From NCBI GenBank assembly GCA_029783825.1, contig JAREIK010003007.1, positions 1,159,936 through 1,223,935 on the forward strand: a DNA stretch of 64,000 nt. The letters are read 5' to 3'. Positions 1 through 10,720 of the stretch are shown one piece after another (position 1 is the first letter of the stretch; every line of letters begins with the position of its first letter). Both the position numbers and the translations under genes were made by a program. The notes under the pieces are model-generated. The model saw only the letters and a list, made by a program, of their open reading frames with translations. It was not told where the DNA came from and did not search any database. The stretch comes from Sapria himalayana (taxonomy: Eukaryota > Streptophyta > Magnoliopsida > Malpighiales > Rafflesiaceae).

Positions 1-230
1 CTTTCTATTTATCTATCGATCTATTAATCTATCTATATATTCATCTTTTTATCAGTCTATTTGTTAATCTATGTATCTATCTATCTATTTATCTATCTAT
101 CTATATGTCTAACATTATTTTTGTCTATGTGTGTATCAATCTATCTATCTATTTTCTTATCTCTATGGCTATCTATCTATCTTTTTATCTATTTATAAAT
201 ATATCTATTTGTCTAACTATATATCTATCT
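1..230. repeat. TATC tetranucleotide array, left edge segment
   Basis: Diverged (TATC)n with TGTC, TTTC and TATT variants. It runs off the left edge of the window. It is the left flank of the LINE insertion and joins in phase with the array after 7596 once the LINE is removed. Confidence 0.95.
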
Positions 231-247
231 AACTCTATAACTATCAA
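231..247. repeat. LINE target-site duplication, left copy
   Basis: AACTCTATAACTATCAA at 231-247 is repeated exactly at 7580-7596. The first base of the right copy could also be the last A of the tail. A perfect 17-bp duplication fits target-primed reverse transcription and fixes the 5' end of the LINE at 248. Confidence 0.93.
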
Positions 248-1022
248 TTACATGAATTAAACTGTAGTATAATGCAAATATCTAGCGAACGCGAACGCGG
301 ATCTTTTGTTAACGCGAACGCGAAAACCTACCGAACGCGAAATCCATCTCGCGAAAACTCTTCCGTGGATTTCTTCTAGTTTTTCTCTATTGCGAATTAA
401 CTTAAACAAATGATTATGTGAATTTGCTGAATGATTATTGTGCAAACTACTTCGTGTATTGTTTTTTATGATACAGGTTCTCTCGGTTTTTCTTCCAACG
501 TACTATCTTGCGAATATCTCGAATAAATGTACGGGTATGTGAATTGTTGAAGGATTTATTGTGAAAATCGCTTAGTGAATTGAATTTTGTTACAGTTACT
601 CTCGTATTTGCAAACATCTTGAATTAACTGTTATTTGGGAGAACTATTGTTTAACTGTTTTTGTGAACTTCCTAGAAACAATAACGAAAACATTGAATAA
701 ATTGTTTGTTGAGAGATACAGCTTGTTATATTTGCAAATTGTTTGTTGAATGTTCTTCGGATAAATTGTTTGTTGAATTAACTGTTACGAGAACACGAAT
801 AATAACAATCAGTATAAACTGTTAAGTGATTTCCTGGTATTCTCGTGAAAATCCTCTCACCTTTTTCTCCAGATCTGTTGTGGGATAGTTGAGGGACTTT
901 TTATTTCGGGAATTGCAGTTTTTGATATTATAAGGGTATAGTGTTGAGTAATTGTTAAATTGTGAAACAAAGCAAAAATAAAACATCATTTAAGCTCAAA
1001 ACAAGCCCAATACAAGGTAAGA
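248..1022 (+). promoter_or_regulatory. LINE 5' UTR with CpG-rich repeats and diverged tandem monomers
   Basis: This is the non-coding leader before ORF1. At 284-355 a motif of the type GCGAACGCGAA recurs about five times in otherwise AT-rich DNA. About 391-480 and 509-600 are diverged copies of one unit (TGCGAAT...TATGTGAATTG...ACAGTTACTCTCG), offset by about 118 bp, with a weaker third match after it. LINE promoters are internal and lie in the 5' UTR, and tandem 5' monomers are known in some L1 families. Promoter function here is inferred. Confidence 0.6.
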
Positions 1023-2012
1023 ATGGAAAAATCTAACTTATTATTAAATAATAAGTCTTTTGCCTCGGTGGTGAAGAGCTCCGCGCCGATCTTACGAATT
1101 CAAGGGAACAAAAATGGTTTCTCGGCCATTACCTTCTCTACCGAAGAATCTCAAAGGCTCTTGGAACCTTTCGAACATACACTCGTTGGAAAGTTCTCTA
1201 ACGGTAGGCCTCGGGCTATTGGAGTTCAGAAATTTATCGATAATTTAAAGCTCAAGGGGAGGGTGAAATTTGCGGATTTCGATGCCAAACATGTTGTGCT
1301 GCAATGCTCTCTACTGGAAGATCAATATCGCCTATGGCAGCGTGGATTATGGCATGTTGAAGGCTTCCCCATGCGTATACTGAAGTGGACAAAGGATTTC
1401 ACTCCTCTTGAAGAGGCGCCTATAGCTCCAGTATGGTTTACATTGCCTTTTCTGCCACTCCACTTCTTCTCTGAGACCTCTCTTTATGCAATCTCATCGT
1501 GTTTGGGTAAGCCCATGTTACGAGATGAAGCCACAAGAACCATGTCAAGACCAAACAAAGCACGCATTTGTGTAGAGCTAAACCTCTTAACTAAACCGCC
1601 TGAAAAAATATGGATAGGTAGTGGTGAAGGGGAACAGGCCGAGGGGTTTTGGCAAACGGTGATTCCCGAAAGCCTTCCTCCCTACTGTTCAAAATGTAAG
1701 AGGCTAGGGCATGAAAATTTCTCGTGCAAGGTGGGGAAAGAAGAACATAACAACGGGCAGCAGCACAAAGGAGGAGGCGGGAATGTGATGCATTGGGTAA
1801 GGAAAGAAGAGGCTTCATTTCAAAAACAAAACCAGCCGAAGGGAGATTTGCACTCAAGCATCCCTCCAGAAAATCCAAATATTATTCAAGAAGAAGGACC
1901 CCTGAGAGAGACTAACTCGGGGATAGAAAATGATGTTAGTTTAATAAAAGGATGGGAGGAGGTAAAATATAAGAGAAAACATAAAAAAACATCTAAAACA
2001 AGATTGTATTGA
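1023..2012 (+). CDS. LINE ORF1 protein: DUF4283 domain plus CCHC zinc knuckle
   Basis: A 329-residue reading frame starting at an ATG about 775 bases into the element. Residues of roughly 30-180 match the plant DUF4283 pattern, an RNA-binding-like domain of LINE ORF1 and Ty1-like proteins, including VGKFSNGRP, LWHVEGFPMRILKW and PVWFTLPFLPLHFF. A CX2CX4HX4C knuckle (CSKCKRLGHENFSC) sits at about residues 222-235. The C-terminal tail is basic (YKRKHKKTSKTR). ORF1 proteins coat LINE RNA and help form the retrotransposition particle. The frame stops at 2010-2012, and an acidic frame begins at once one register over (2013-2377), so the original protein was probably longer and a one-base indel cut it here. 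The RNA-binding parts remain complete. Confidence 0.85.
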   Translation: MEKSNLLLNNKSFASVVKSSAPILRIQGNKNGFSAITFSTEESQRLLEPFEHTLVGKFSNGRPRAIGVQKFIDNLKLKGRVKFADFDAKHVVLQCSLLEDQYRLWQRGLWHVEGFPMRILKWTKDFTPLEEAPIAPVWFTLPFLPLHFFSETSLYAISSCLGKPMLRDEATRTMSRPNKARICVELNLLTKPPEKIWIGSGEGEQAEGFWQTVIPESLPPYCSKCKRLGHENFSCKVGKEEHNNGQQHKGGGGNVMHWVRKEEASFQKQNQPKGDLHSSIPPENPNIIQEEGPLRETNSGIENDVSLIKGWEEVKYKRKHKKTSKTRLY

Positions 2013-2377
2013 AAGAAAAACTTGAGGATTATGCATGGATTGATGAAGATCTTCTGGATTTTCCTGAAGATGAATCGGTAATTTTTAGTTGCCCTTCAAG
2101 CCATAAGGATGATGTATCCCAAGATGATGCGGAGTTTAAAGTAAAGGATGATATACATATTTATAATGAAGATTGGGGGAATCTTTCAAGAACCCAATCA
2201 ATGGAGGCCCTAAAGCAAATGGCTATGGTGCTCGGAAAACAGGTAAAATATAAGGAGATTAGGTATGAAATTCCTCACACTCCTAAAACAGTAAGAAATA
2301 CGAAAAAATATGCTAACATGTCATATGAATCTAAGTGTACAACTCGAGCCCAAGCTAAACTAGTTTTTAATGGATAG
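2013..2377 (+). pseudogene. Probable out-of-frame C-terminal part of LINE ORF1
   Basis: About 120 residues open in the frame one register over from ORF1, starting right at the ORF1 stop. The sequence is acidic (YAWIDEDLLDFPEDE) and then lysine-rich. The first in-frame ATG lies well inside and there is no good reason for an independent start. The frame runs until it overlaps the ORF2 start by 8 bases (ATGGATAG at 2370-2377). I read it as the ORF1 C-terminus separated by a single-base indel. A genuine small third ORF is possible but less likely. Confidence 0.5.
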
Positions 2378-5300
2378 ATGTCTATATTGGAATGTTAGGG
2401 GAATAGCCAATAGCCCCACAATAAATAGATTAAGACTTTTAATTAAAGAACATAAAATCTCACTACTGATTATTGTAGAACCAATGGTCCTGCAAGCTCA
2501 ACTAAATAAATATAGAGTAATTTTAGGATTTAATAAAGCTTATGCTAATCTAAATAGCAAACTTTGGATTTTATGGCAAAGTAAATTGAATATTGAAATA
2601 TTAAAAGATACTGAACAAATAGTACATTTCAAATAAGATAAGAGCACAGACCAAATAATCTCAGCAGTTTATGCAAAAAATGATAAACAATCTAGGCTGG
2701 CATTATGGGAAGAAATGAAAGATATAGCAAGTAGAAATTTACCTTGGATAATAGGAGGCGACTTTAATATAATTAGAAGACCTCAAGAAAAGAAGGGTGG
2801 TAAATCACCAGACAAGGTAGCCATGAAACAATTTAATGACATAATAGCCATTACCAATCTAATGGAAATAGAGTTTAATGGTTCGAAATATACCTGGTGT
2901 AATAATTGGAAAAAAAGAGGAGTCATCTGGGCTCGTCTGGATAGGATTATGTGTAACACAAAGTGGGTCACCTCACAAGGGACTACGGGGCTTAGACACC
3001 TAAACAGAACTTTCTCTGACCATAGCCCACTACTTATCACGATTCAAAAAAATCAGGGTAATACATCTAATTTTAAATTTCAAAATATGTGGGTAAAGCA
3101 TGCGAGCTTTGCAGGAATTGTTAGAGAATCTTGGAAAGAGCCAGCAGAGGGTAAACCGATGCAAGTTCTATCAAGCAAACTTCTGAGGCTAAAAGCTTGT
3201 TTGAAAACATGGAATAAAGAGGTTTTTGGGAAATTAAATCAGGAGCTAAAAAAACTAGAAGAAAAAGTAGCCAAGTTGGAGCAAGATTTTGACTCCATAA
3301 ATAATAATGAAACTAGAATAGAATTAAGTAAGGCTAAAGGAGAACTGAGATTGAAACTACACATGGAAGAAATTTACTGGAAACAACGAGCAAAAATAAA
3401 ATGGTTAAAAGATGGGGATCGTTATACCAAATTTTTTTATAGTATGTCTAAAATAAAATCTCAAAAAAATAAAATTAAAGGTCTAATAAACGAAGAAGGA
3501 GAATGGGTAGAAAATGAAAAGGAAATAGGAGCTCTTTTTAAAAAATTCTTTGAAAATAAATTATGTAGTCAGTCAAGTAGGACAGATAACACTCTAATGC
3601 AAGTGATTAGGGTTACCATTACGGAAGTTCAAAATCAATCAATGGAATTGGTCCCAGGAGAACCAGAAGTTAAAGAGGTTGTGTTTAGTCTGGATAAAGA
3701 TAGTGCAGCATGACCTGATGGTTGGAACAATTATTTCTTTCAGGTAAACTGAGATACGATTAAAACCGAGCTAGTTCCTGCAATTGCAAGTTTTTTTGTA
3801 AGTGCGGAAATCCCAAAAGCATGGGCAAAATCTTTTATAGTATTAATTCCAAAAAAAGAATCACCATAGAAATGTGAGGATTATAGACCAATAAGTTTAT
3901 GTAATGCTATTTATAAAATATTGGCAAAAATATTACAAAATAGGCTGAGCTTAATTTTACCTTCAATAATATCTCAGGAACAAACGGGTTTTGTTAAAAA
4001 TAGATTAATGATAGAAAATATAAAGCTTGCATCTGAAATGATGAAAGAGATAGGAAGTAAGTCTAGAGGAAAAAACTTAGTGGTTAAGTTAGATCTATCG
4101 AAAGCCTTTGATAGAGTAGAATGGGATACCCTTTTCTTTGTGTTAAGGAGGTTCGGCTTTTCAGAGCTAACCATAGATTTAATATTTAGATGTATATCAA
4201 GCAATTGGGTAAGAGTACTGGTAAATGGAAAGTTAAGTGAGGAACTTAAACCAAATAAAAGTTTAAGGCAAGGGGATCCGCTATCCCCCCTTCTTTTCGA
4301 TATCTATCTAGAATTGCTAATACGTAACTTGAATAAGAAAATATCCGAAGGTAAAATATTGTCATTCAGACAACCAAGGAATACACCCAGAATAGGTTGT
4401 TTAGCTTATGCAGATGACTTTATAATATTTACAAATGCTAGCATTAAGTCTTTAATAAATCTTCTCCAAATTTTTGAAAAAGAGATAGGTCAAATGGTTA
4501 ATAAAAGCAAATGTCAGTTCATGCTTGCTAAAAATGCAAAATTAAAGTTAGTAGATAAAATAAAAAGGATTACGGGATTTGCAGAAATAAAAGGGGCATT
4601 AATGTATTTAGGTTGTCCGATATATGAGGGGAGGTTGAAAGAAGAATATCTAAGTTATTTTCAAGACAAACTAAGAAAGAAAATAGCAGGATGGAAAGAA
4701 GAGTTACTGGGTTTTGGGGGAAGGATAACACTGTTATCACACGTATTACAAAGCACGCTTACGCACATATTATCAGTGATACACCCCCCTAAGAAATTTA
4801 TTAAAAAACTCGAATCGGAAATGGCCAACTTCTTATGGGGTAAAAAACAAGGAAAAAATAAACTACATTGGAAGGACTGAAAAAGTATCTGTTATCCGAA
4901 AGAGGAAGCAGGATTAGGACTAATGAGCCTCCAGGACTCGGCAGCTGCCTGGGACTATAAAAGCTGGTGGAGACTTAAAGAAAGTGATAGTCTGTGGGCA
5001 AAATATATGCGGGCAAGATATTTAGATAACAAGAATAAGACCACTAAGAAAGTCTCGAACAGTTGGAAGTCAATGGAAAAACAAAAAGAAATAGTGGACT
5101 CACACTCTATAAAAAAGAGGAGCGGCTGGAAATGGATGTTAACACCACAAGGAAACTTTTCCCTCAAGTCGGCAAAAGACTTGGTCAGAAAGAAAAAACC
5201 GGCTCAAATTTTATTTAAATGGGTATGGCAAAAAAACATACCGCAAAAAATGTGCTCCTTCACATGGAAGGCTTTAATGAATGCTATACCGGTAGATAGA

Positions 5301-6272
5301 AATATACAAAAGAAAGGTATAAACATCGCTTCTAGATGTGAATGCTGTTTACAAGCGGTTGAAACTACCGATCATTTGCTTTCTAATGGTCCCATTGCAG
5401 CAGAAATATGGAAAGAAATGGAAGGGGAAAAAAGAATATGTAAAATGGATGATGGATTAATAGATAAAGTTAAAAAATGGGAAAAGGAGAAAACGAAAAG
5501 TCCCACCAGGAAATGGCTCAACCAAAAACTGCCGCATCTAATTATTTGGTGTATATGGAAATCTCGAAACAAAAGTAAATTTGAAAATATAAGGATGAAT
5601 TTAACAGAAATTATAAAATATATTAGAAAGGAGATATGTAATATATCACTAATAAAACAGATAGTTATTCAGGAAATGAAACAAGAAAAGAAGCCTGAGA
5701 AAGAATGGGATCTCACATACAAAGTTTTAAATCAGCAAAGGGCGAAATGTATACAGTGGAATGCTCCGCCGGTTGGTAAACTCTCACTGAATACAGACGG
5801 GAGTTTTAGCAGGGACACTAGAATAGCAGGAGGAGGCGGGGTAATAAGAGATCATACAGGGACAGTACAGAGAGTTTTCACTAGATCTAGTAGAGCCTCT
5901 TCGACATTAGAATCTGAAATCAGAGCATTAAAATCAGGGTTAGAGTTATGCAAGCACCTTAACTTTAAAAACATTGAAGTACAGGTAGACTCAAAATTAC
6001 TAGTTGATACAGTAATCAATAAGAAAATATTATGGAGGAATGAAGAGGAACTAGAAGCAATTCTTGGTCTTATGGATGAACTGAAGGCCTCAATAATACA
6101 TATATACAGAGAAGCGAATTATCTAGCGGATAATCTGTCAAAAATAGGTACCACCAGAGGAGATACAGAATTTAATGAGAAGCTCATGCCAAATAAATTA
6201 AAGGGAATAGCATGTTTAGATAAAATGGGATTTCCTTATTTTAGAATAAATAAACAAACCATGAAGATATAA
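2370..6272 (+). pseudogene. LINE ORF2 polyprotein with five in-frame stops: endonuclease, reverse transcriptase, zf-RVT, RNase H
   Basis: One reading frame of about 1,300 codons covers the whole protein without any frameshift. The APE-type endonuclease spans about residues 1-235: WNVRG near the start, a Glu in VEP, GGDFN near 130, LDR, and SDH near 215. The reverse transcriptase has motif A KLDLSKAFDRVEW (about 573), RQGDPLSP (about 633) and YADD (about 680), then YLGCPI. zf-RVT is at about 946-1020. The archaeal-type RNase H is at about 1140-1260, with NTDGSF, an ESE glutamate, VDSK and the final LADNLS aspartate. Stops lie at 2634 (TAA), 3711 (TGA), 3750 (TGA), 3867 (TAG) and 4878 (TGA). 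The segment that usually links the RT thumb to zf-RVT looks short by several dozen residues, judged from family knowledge. Catalytic motifs survive, but the protein cannot be made whole. Confidence 0.93.
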
Positions 6273-7579
6273 AAAAGGCTCAACTTTCTGATGGATTGGG
6301 CGGGAACAATATGTTTTTTAAAATATGTATCTTGACTATTGCTAATATAATATAATAATATCCATTCTATTTTTTACTCTGTTATATAAACACTGTTATA
6401 TAAAAAGTTGTATAAAGCCTATAATAGTTATAAATAAAATATAGATGAGTACACAGATAAGTCATGGGACTTCAATATTAAGATAATTAAGCAGCAAAGG
6501 ATAAAAAGCATAACCTGGAATAGACCTCCAGCAGGAAGCTATCATTTAACACGGATGGTAGTTTTTTAAGTGGGTAGAATCCAGGGTAGGGTAGGGAAAT
6601 TTCTGTCTTTGCAGGGAAGATATCCAACAAGGCCAAAATTTAAAGCACTCAGCAAAAGTGAGGTAAAGGGCAAGACTGAGGATGTGACAGAGTTATTGTC
6701 CTTACTTCTAAGGCGGTGGCAAGTCTTAGCAGAAAATTCACTAGTCCTGATGAGGAAAAAGAGCCTGCCTGAAGAATGAGAAAATTCAGTTGGCTGTGAA
6801 GACCTTCTGAAAGAATCTCCAACAGGGAAGCAAAGGTAAGTCGGTAAGGTTACAGCTTATATGATATTGGTTGTATTGGTTTTTTTGCAAGAAAAGCTGT
6901 CAAGCACCATAAGGGGGCTTTAGTATTGAGGACAGCTTTTTTTTTATTCTTTAAATATTGCCTGTAATTTGTTGGTTTTGATATGCAATGAATTAGAAAA
7001 TAGCATCTGTAACTCGATATGTAATGAGTTAGAAAATAGCCTGTAACTTGATATGTAAAGGCGACAGGAGTCTATATAGGGAAGCATCAAACCCAACTGA
7101 AGGGACATGGAGTGAAGCTTCAACAGGTTCACAGAGGTAAGAGAACAATAACTGGAATTATGCACAATTTTGTCATTTTGGGATGGTAATGATGCAGGAG
7201 GAGACTGAATATACACCTCCAAGCTTATGGCATTAACGGGGCAGCTGAAGGTGACCTATCAAGTAGGGGGGCTCATACCGAGCAGCTCAAAAAGCATAGT
7301 TACTCCTATTCAAAGAGCCAAACAAAGTTATGAAAGCAGGAAAAGACTATAAACACAACTTGAATAAAAATAGTCCAGAAAATTGCATCAAAATTAGTAT
7401 ACATACTACATAATACATACTTAAAGAAGAGAGTCAAAAGCATGATTTCATAGAGCTAGGTTTTTAATTCTTTTTTGAGAATGGGTGTAAAAGGGAAAAA
7501 GGGTAGTATTAGCTTGTACAAAGGGTATTCCTCCGCCAAAAGAGAGGGCATAATAATAATAAAATAAACCTTTAAAAAA
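6273..7579 (+). other. LINE 3' UTR and A-rich tail
   Basis: Non-coding, with an AT-rich first 150 bases, an RNase H relic at 6440-6577 and then unassigned sequence. The last 100 or so bases (GGGTGTAAAAGG near 7483, TATTCCTCCGCCAAAAGAG near 7527) reappear in the minus-strand LINE fragment at 20262-20370. That conserved block probably holds the 3' recognition signal for reverse transcription. CTC at 7531-7533 can pair with GAG at 7542-7544 around a CGCCAAAA loop. The element ends in TAATAATAATAAAATAAA, then ACC and TTTAAAAAAA. Confidence 0.75.
6440..6577 (+). pseudogene. Relic of a second RNase H domain start inside the LINE 3' UTR
   Basis: Translated with one single-base deletion near 6549, this stretch reads DEYTDKSWDFN, then KQQRIKSITWNRPPAGSYHL, then NTDGSFLSG. 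It parallels the N-terminal side of the RNase H domain of the same element about 700 bases upstream (QQRAKCIQWNAPPVGKLSLN, then TDGSFSRD). The catalytic-Asp segment NTDGSF is recognisable. The rest of the domain is absent. It is a second, diverged copy from another LINE lineage or an old internal duplication. Confidence 0.65.
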
Positions 7580-7596
7580 AACTCTATAACTATCAA
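7580..7596. repeat. LINE target-site duplication, right copy
   Basis: Exact copy of 231-247, directly after the A-rich tail. The TATC array resumes at once. Confidence 0.92.
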
Positions 7597-8077
7597 CCAA
7601 ACTATCAGTCTATCTATCTATCTATTTATAATTGTCTATATCTATCTATCTATCTTTTTATTAGGGTATTTGTCTATCTATCTATCTATCTATCAATCTA
7701 TCAATCTATCTTTCTATCTTTTTATTTGGTTATCTATATATATGTCTATTTTCCTAACTAACTATCTATTTATCTATCTATCTACCTATGTCTCTATTTG
7801 TCAATTTGGATATCTATCTATCTACCAATTTAAATATATACACCTATCAATCAATCTATCAATCTATCTATTTATCTATCCTACTATCTATCAATCTTTC
7901 TATTTATCTATCTATTTATTTATCTAACTATCTGTTTATCAATCAATCAATCAATCTGTCTATTTGTCTATCTTCCCATTTATCAATCAGATGATTTATC
8001 TATCTAACTATCTATCTATCTATCTAGTAGCCTATCTTTATATCTATGTATTTATCTAACTATATGTCTATAAATAA

Positions 8078-8090
<13 letters not shown>

Positions 8091-8135
<45 letters not shown>
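8091..8135. repeat. (TA)n microsatellite
   Basis: About 22 uninterrupted TA units inside the TATC array. Confidence 0.97.
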
Positions 8136-8139
<4 letters not shown>

Positions 8140-8909
8140 CTATCTATATTTTTATCTGCTTAGCCTTATATTTGCTTTTTTAATTATCTATCTATATGTT
8201 TTACTATCAATCTATAAATCAATTTATCTATCTATTTGTTTAATAGTCTATCTATCTATCAAGCTATCTATATGTTAATATGTCTAACTATCTAATTATA
8301 TATCTATTTTTTGATCAATCTATTTATCTATTTATCTATGAATCTATCAATTAGTCTATCTGTCTATCTATTATTCTATCTATATGTCAATCAATCAATC
8401 TATCTATCTATCTATATGCTATCTATCTATATGTCTATTTTTGTATCTATTTATCTGTCTATCTACATATCTATCTATCTATATATCAATTTGTTTATTT
8501 GTTGATTTTTTTATCTATCTATGAATCATTTTATCTTTTTATTTCTTTATCTATGTATATATATCTATTTATCTATCTATCTGTCTATCTGTCTATCTGT
8601 CTTCTATCTATCTATATGTCTATTTATTTATGTGACTATGTATATAACAATCTATCTATCTATCTCCATATCGATCTATCTTTCTATTTATCTATCTCTA
8701 TATTTATTTATCCATCTATCCATCTATTCATCTATCCATCTATCGATCTATATGTATATTTGTGTATCTATGTATCTATCTATATATCTATCTATTAGTC
8801 TATTTATCTATCTATCTATCTATGTATCTATGTATCTATCTGTTTATCTATCTATATATCTATCTATCAGTCTATTTATCTATATGTCTATGTATCTATG
8901 TATCTATCT

Positions 8910-8912
<3 letters not shown>

Positions 8913-8965
<53 letters not shown>
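8913..8965. repeat. (TA)n microsatellite
   Basis: About 26 uninterrupted TA units inside the TATC array. Confidence 0.97.
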
Positions 8966-8968
<3 letters not shown>

Positions 8969-10160
8969 TATCTATTTATCTATCTAACTTTCAATTTGTC
9001 TATCTTTCTATCTGTCAATTTATATTTATTTTTATCTATATATAACTATTTCTTTATTAGTTTTTCAGTCTCTCTCTATTTTACTATCTTTCTATTTGTC
9101 TATTTGTATATCTTACTATCTTTCGATATGTCTATCTATAAATTTATCTGTTTATTAGTCTTTCTATTTATTTATGTATTTGTCTATATGTATAACTATA
9201 TATATGAGTATCTATTAATTTGTCTTTCTATCTAGATGTGTATCAATCTATCTGTTTATCTTTCTTTCTATCTATTTGTCTATCTATGTGTCTATCTATT
9301 AATCTTTCTATTTATAAAATGTCCATTTGTCTATCTAACTTGATATCTATGTATTTGTCTATCTGTGTATCTCTCTAAATAACTATTTGTCTATCCCTCT
9401 AGCTATCTATCTTTTTATCTCTTTATCTTTTTATATGTTTAACTATTTATCTATCTATCGATATATCTTTCTTTATGTATATTTGTTTATCAATGTATCT
9501 ACCTTTTGGTTTATCTATCAATCTGTATAACTATCTATCTATCTATTTATCTGGCTATATGAAAATATGTGTATTTATATATCTATCTATCTATTTATAT
9601 TATTGTTTATCTATTTATCTGAATATTTTTTATCTATCTATCTGTATATATGGCTATTTATTCATCTGTCTATCTGTTTATCATGGTATCTATCTATCTA
9701 TCTATGTCTTTGTGACAAGGTTTCTAGGTGTCTTTGTATTTATGTCTCTATGTGTCTAAATGTATATGTGTCTATGTGTATATGTGTATATGTGTATATG
9801 TGTATATGTGTCTATTTCTCTCTGGGTCTAGGTGTCTATCTATCTATGTATATATCTACCTATGTATATATCTGCCTATATATATATATATATGTCTATG
9901 AAACTTTCTACATATATATTTATCTATCTATTTATCTATCTGCTTATCTATTTATTTGTGGGTCTATATATTTGTATATGTTTCTATTTATCTTTCTATC
10001 TACTTGCCTACCTGAATATCTAATTATTTTTCATTTTATCTATTTTTCAATCGGTCTATCTAATTATCATTATACCTATCTATCAGTTTGTTTGTCTATC
10101 TATCTATCAATTTGTCTATCTATCTATCTGTCTGTCTATCTTTCTGTCTTTCTGTCTTTC

Positions 10161-10720
10161 TTTCGTTCTATTCATCTATTAGACTATTAGTCTATCTATC
10201 TATTTGATTAACGATCTAAATATCTATATCTCTAACTAACTAACTATCTATCTATTTATCCTTCTTTTTGTCTATCTATCTCAATGTATATATTTATATC
10301 AATCTTTTAGTATATAATTCTATTAGTATATGTGTCTATCTATTTATTTGTCTATCTATCGATCAATCAATCTATCTATCTAAAAGTCTACTTGTCTCTC
10401 TATCTACCTACCTATCTATCTATCTAATTATCTTTCTTTCAATCACTCTATTCATCTATTAGACTATTAGTCTATCTATCTATTTGTCTATCTATCTAAA
10501 TGTCTATATCTTTAACTATCTATCTATATGTCTATCTGTCTATCTATTTATCTATTTATCTATCTATCTCAAAGTATATTTCTCTAACAATCTTTTAGTA
10601 TATAATTCTATTAGTATATGTGTCTATCTATTTATCTATCTATCTATCGATCAATCTATCTATCTACCTATCTATCTATCTAATAGTCTACTTGTCTATC
10701 TGTCTATTTTTATATCTATC
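10161..10720. repeat. About 285-bp tandem segmental duplication within the TATC array
   Basis: Blocks starting at about 10165 and 10446 share non-repeat landmarks in the same order: CATCTATTAGACTATTAG, ATCTTTTAGTATATAATTC and TATTAGTATATGTGTC. The offset is 280 to 288 bp. The copies have diverged between landmarks. Part of the second block recurs near 22433. Confidence 0.8.

Larger units (their letters stand above)
248..7579 (+). mobile_element. Full-length plant L1-type LINE retrotransposon, coding-defective
   Basis: This is a 7.3-kb non-LTR retrotransposon bounded by a 17-bp target-site duplication, inserted into the TATC array. In order it has a 5' UTR with iterated CpG motifs, ORF1 (DUF4283 plus CCHC knuckle), ORF2 (APE-type endonuclease, reverse transcriptase, zf-RVT, RNase H), a 1.3-kb 3' UTR and a short A-rich tail. 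There is no LTR. ORF2 has five in-frame stops and ORF1 is probably frameshifted, so this copy should not be able to move itself. The intact duplication suggests insertion was not ancient, although the ORF2 decay argues for considerable time since then. Its last 100 or so bases resemble the 3' end of the minus-strand LINE fragment ending at 20262. Confidence 0.93.

Noticed and set aside
1591..1878. A 95-codon frame antisense to LINE ORF1
   Set aside because: Shadow of the coding strand. ORF1 on the plus strand has clear domain motifs.
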